14,374 nt of DNA from CAZPEV01 sp964585635 (GTDB lineage: Bacteria; Zixibacteria; MSB-5A5; GN15; JAAZOE01), in contig CAZPEV010000074.1 of the NCBI GenBank assembly GCA_964585635.1, positions 1 to 14,374 of the forward strand, given 5' to 3'. Position 1 is the first letter of the stretch, and each line of letters begins with the position of its first letter. A program made the position numbers and the translations under genes. The notes below the pieces were generated by a model. That model had not been told where the DNA came from. It searched no databases and was given only the letters and a program-made list of their open reading frames with translations. This document shows, piece by piece, positions 13,754 through 14,374 of this stretch.

Positions 13754-13894
13754 CTACTTGATGACCATATAGTCGTGTCGCAAAATCTTGTTGATCACGC
13801 GGATGAACTTCTCCGGGTTCAACGTCTGCAGGCTGTACAGGTGCCAGCAGATCTTTCTTGGCTTTTTGTACCGCTCTTTCCGCTTGGGGGCCAT
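13754..13894 (-). CDS. Small basic protein, unknown function
   Basis: This is a 46-aa protein: MAPKRKERYKKPRKICWHLY, then SLQTLNPEKFIRVINKILRH and DYMVIK. The first 15 residues are strongly basic; the rest reads as an amphipathic helical segment (LNPEKFIRVINKIL). A CAGG five bases before the ATG and an AAGG a little further up could serve as ribosome site. The frame stays open upstream to 14101, but those residues do not look like protein. A hairpin terminator 26 nt past the stop supports a real short transcription unit. I do not recognise the family. A nucleic-acid or ribosome-associated role would fit the charge but is only a guess. Confidence 0.45.
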   Translation of the reverse strand: MAPKRKERYKKPRKICWHLYSLQTLNPEKFIRVINKILRHDYMVIK

Positions 13895-14051
13895 AGACAC
13901 CTGCCTTCTTTGCGACGCTTCGAATGCCAACCGCCGTTCGTCCCGGCTTGGCGGACGGACAGCGCCTGTCGGGCGTTTGTCGATGCAACTGGTATGCCCC
14001 AAAACGCGCCTGACCGGAATTTGACGGCATCGGAACGAACAATAAGCGGTA

Positions 14052-14092
14052 CAACATGTTGACTGGCGAGCATCTTTGTGCAACAGTTGCAC
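14052..14092. repeat. Two adjacent palindromes with CAAC/GTTG arms
   Basis: CAACATGTTG (14052-14061) is a perfect 10-bp palindrome. GTGCAACAGTTGCAC (14078-14092) has perfect 7-bp arms around one base. Both contain CAAC facing GTTG, with centres about 28 bp apart. This looks like a pair of operator sites but may be chance. Confidence 0.4.
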
Positions 14093-14167
14093 GGTAGGCA
14101 AGGGAGTTCCACAAAGTTATTGGCCGTTTCCTATAGGGAGAGGTGTCTTGCCGGGGATTCGCCGGGA

Positions 14168-14231
14168 GGGGATTGGAGGCCGTTTCGCAGGATGTGCGAG
14201 GGAAATGGCTTTCGCTCGCGAAACGATCCCC
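14168..14231. repeat. Interrupted long inverted repeat
   Basis: GGGGAT (14168-14173) and CGTTTCGC (14181-14188) on the left pair with GCGAAACG (14218-14225) and ATCCCC (14226-14231) on the right, with 7 unpaired bases on the left arm. The 8-bp inner stem is perfect. No T-tract follows on either strand, so it is not a standard terminator. Confidence 0.5.
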
Positions 14232-14247
14232 TAAAAAACCCAAAGCA

Positions 14248-14343
14248 AACCCAATTTTTGGGCGCCAACGAGAATAGCCAGGCGGACGCCATTTATATGC
14301 CGCACAATCAGATATGATGGCCGGAACCGAGGGAAATTGGGTT
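14248..14343. repeat. 10-bp inverted repeat with 76-nt spacer
   Basis: AACCCAATTT (14248-14257) is matched by AAATTGGGTT (14334-14343). The left arm also overlaps a small hairpin, CCCAA-TTT-TTGGG (14250-14262). Such pairs can mark the ends of a dispersed intergenic repeat, but with one copy in view this cannot be decided. Confidence 0.35.
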
Positions 14344-14374
14344 CGTTTTGTCATTTTCCGTTGTCCCCATGTTT

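Larger units (their letters stand above)
13895..14374. other. Right-edge region without a convincing gene, rich in inverted repeats
   Basis: These 480 nt hold open frames on both strands, including one on the minus strand that runs from 14354 through the 46-aa gene and into the M23 start. That frame crosses a terminator and a promoter and has an Arg/Pro-rich, non-protein-like composition. I see short palindromes near 14052-14092, a long interrupted inverted repeat at 14168-14231 and another at 14248-14343. A promoter for the 46-aa gene should lie here, but I cannot place it. Confidence 0.5.

Noticed and set aside
14130..14141. CTATAGGGAGA, identical to the 3' part of the T7 phage promoter
   Set aside because: The upstream half of the phage promoter is not matched beyond chance, and there are no phage genes in the window.
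13566..14354. 262-codon minus-strand frame at the right edge
   Set aside because: It runs through a terminator, a near-consensus promoter and the start of the M23 gene in another frame, and its Arg/Pro-rich composition is not protein-like.

Overview
The window looks like a chromosome segment from an uncultured bacterium of the FCB superphylum, most likely candidate phylum Zixibacteria or a close relative. That assignment is an inference. It rests on dockerin-like C-termini of the type VNIGDAVYVINYIFKSGPAP on secreted proteins, a large exported protein ending in a type IX-secretion-like (Por/FlgD-like) sorting domain, and a moderately GC-rich genome in which AT is concentrated in intergenic promoters. 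There are no rRNA, tRNA, CRISPR, insertion-sequence or phage genes.

Layout, left to right. (1) 1-681: two small minus-strand genes of unknown function, a 70-aa acidic protein and a 112-aa three-helix membrane protein. (2) 682-2080: an intergenic region, then a secreted double-PDZ protein without a protease domain, closed by a strong terminator. (3) 2081-6280: two secreted dockerin-bearing proteins. The first has a long leader (about 470 nt), a propeller-like body, three thrombospondin type 3 repeats and a dockerin. The second alternates two cohesin-like domains with two dockerin-like modules. The terminator/promoter junctions in front of the two genes are collinear copies of each other. (4) 6250-9044: a terminator, a good sigma70-like promoter and an 861-aa surface protein with a Por-like C-terminal domain. 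(5) 9079-11526, minus strand, convergent with the previous gene: a CopA-type Cu(I)-exporting P1B-ATPase. (6) 11638-12650: an ECF sigma factor without an adjacent anti-sigma gene. (7) 12651-13685: a membrane-anchored M23 (LytM) peptidase. (8) 13700-14374: a 46-aa basic protein with its own terminator, then about 480 nt without a convincing gene but rich in inverted repeats.

The common theme is the cell envelope: surface proteins and their cohesin/dockerin modules, a peptidoglycan peptidase, a PDZ scaffold or chaperone, an ECF sigma factor and a metal exporter. Nearly every gene is its own transcription unit. At several borders the terminator of one gene runs almost directly into the -35 box of the next. 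Recurrent vegetative promoter signals are TTGNNN, 16-18 nt, TATATT or TATACT.

The signals most worth a second look are these: a C5G9 tract that fills the 17-nt spacer of an otherwise near-consensus promoter for the M23 gene (possible phase variation); a GGAAC-N17-GGTNNAA-type element upstream of both the ECF sigma gene and the PDZ gene (possible shared regulon); and the cohesin-dockerin-cohesin-dockerin protein beside a second dockerin protein.
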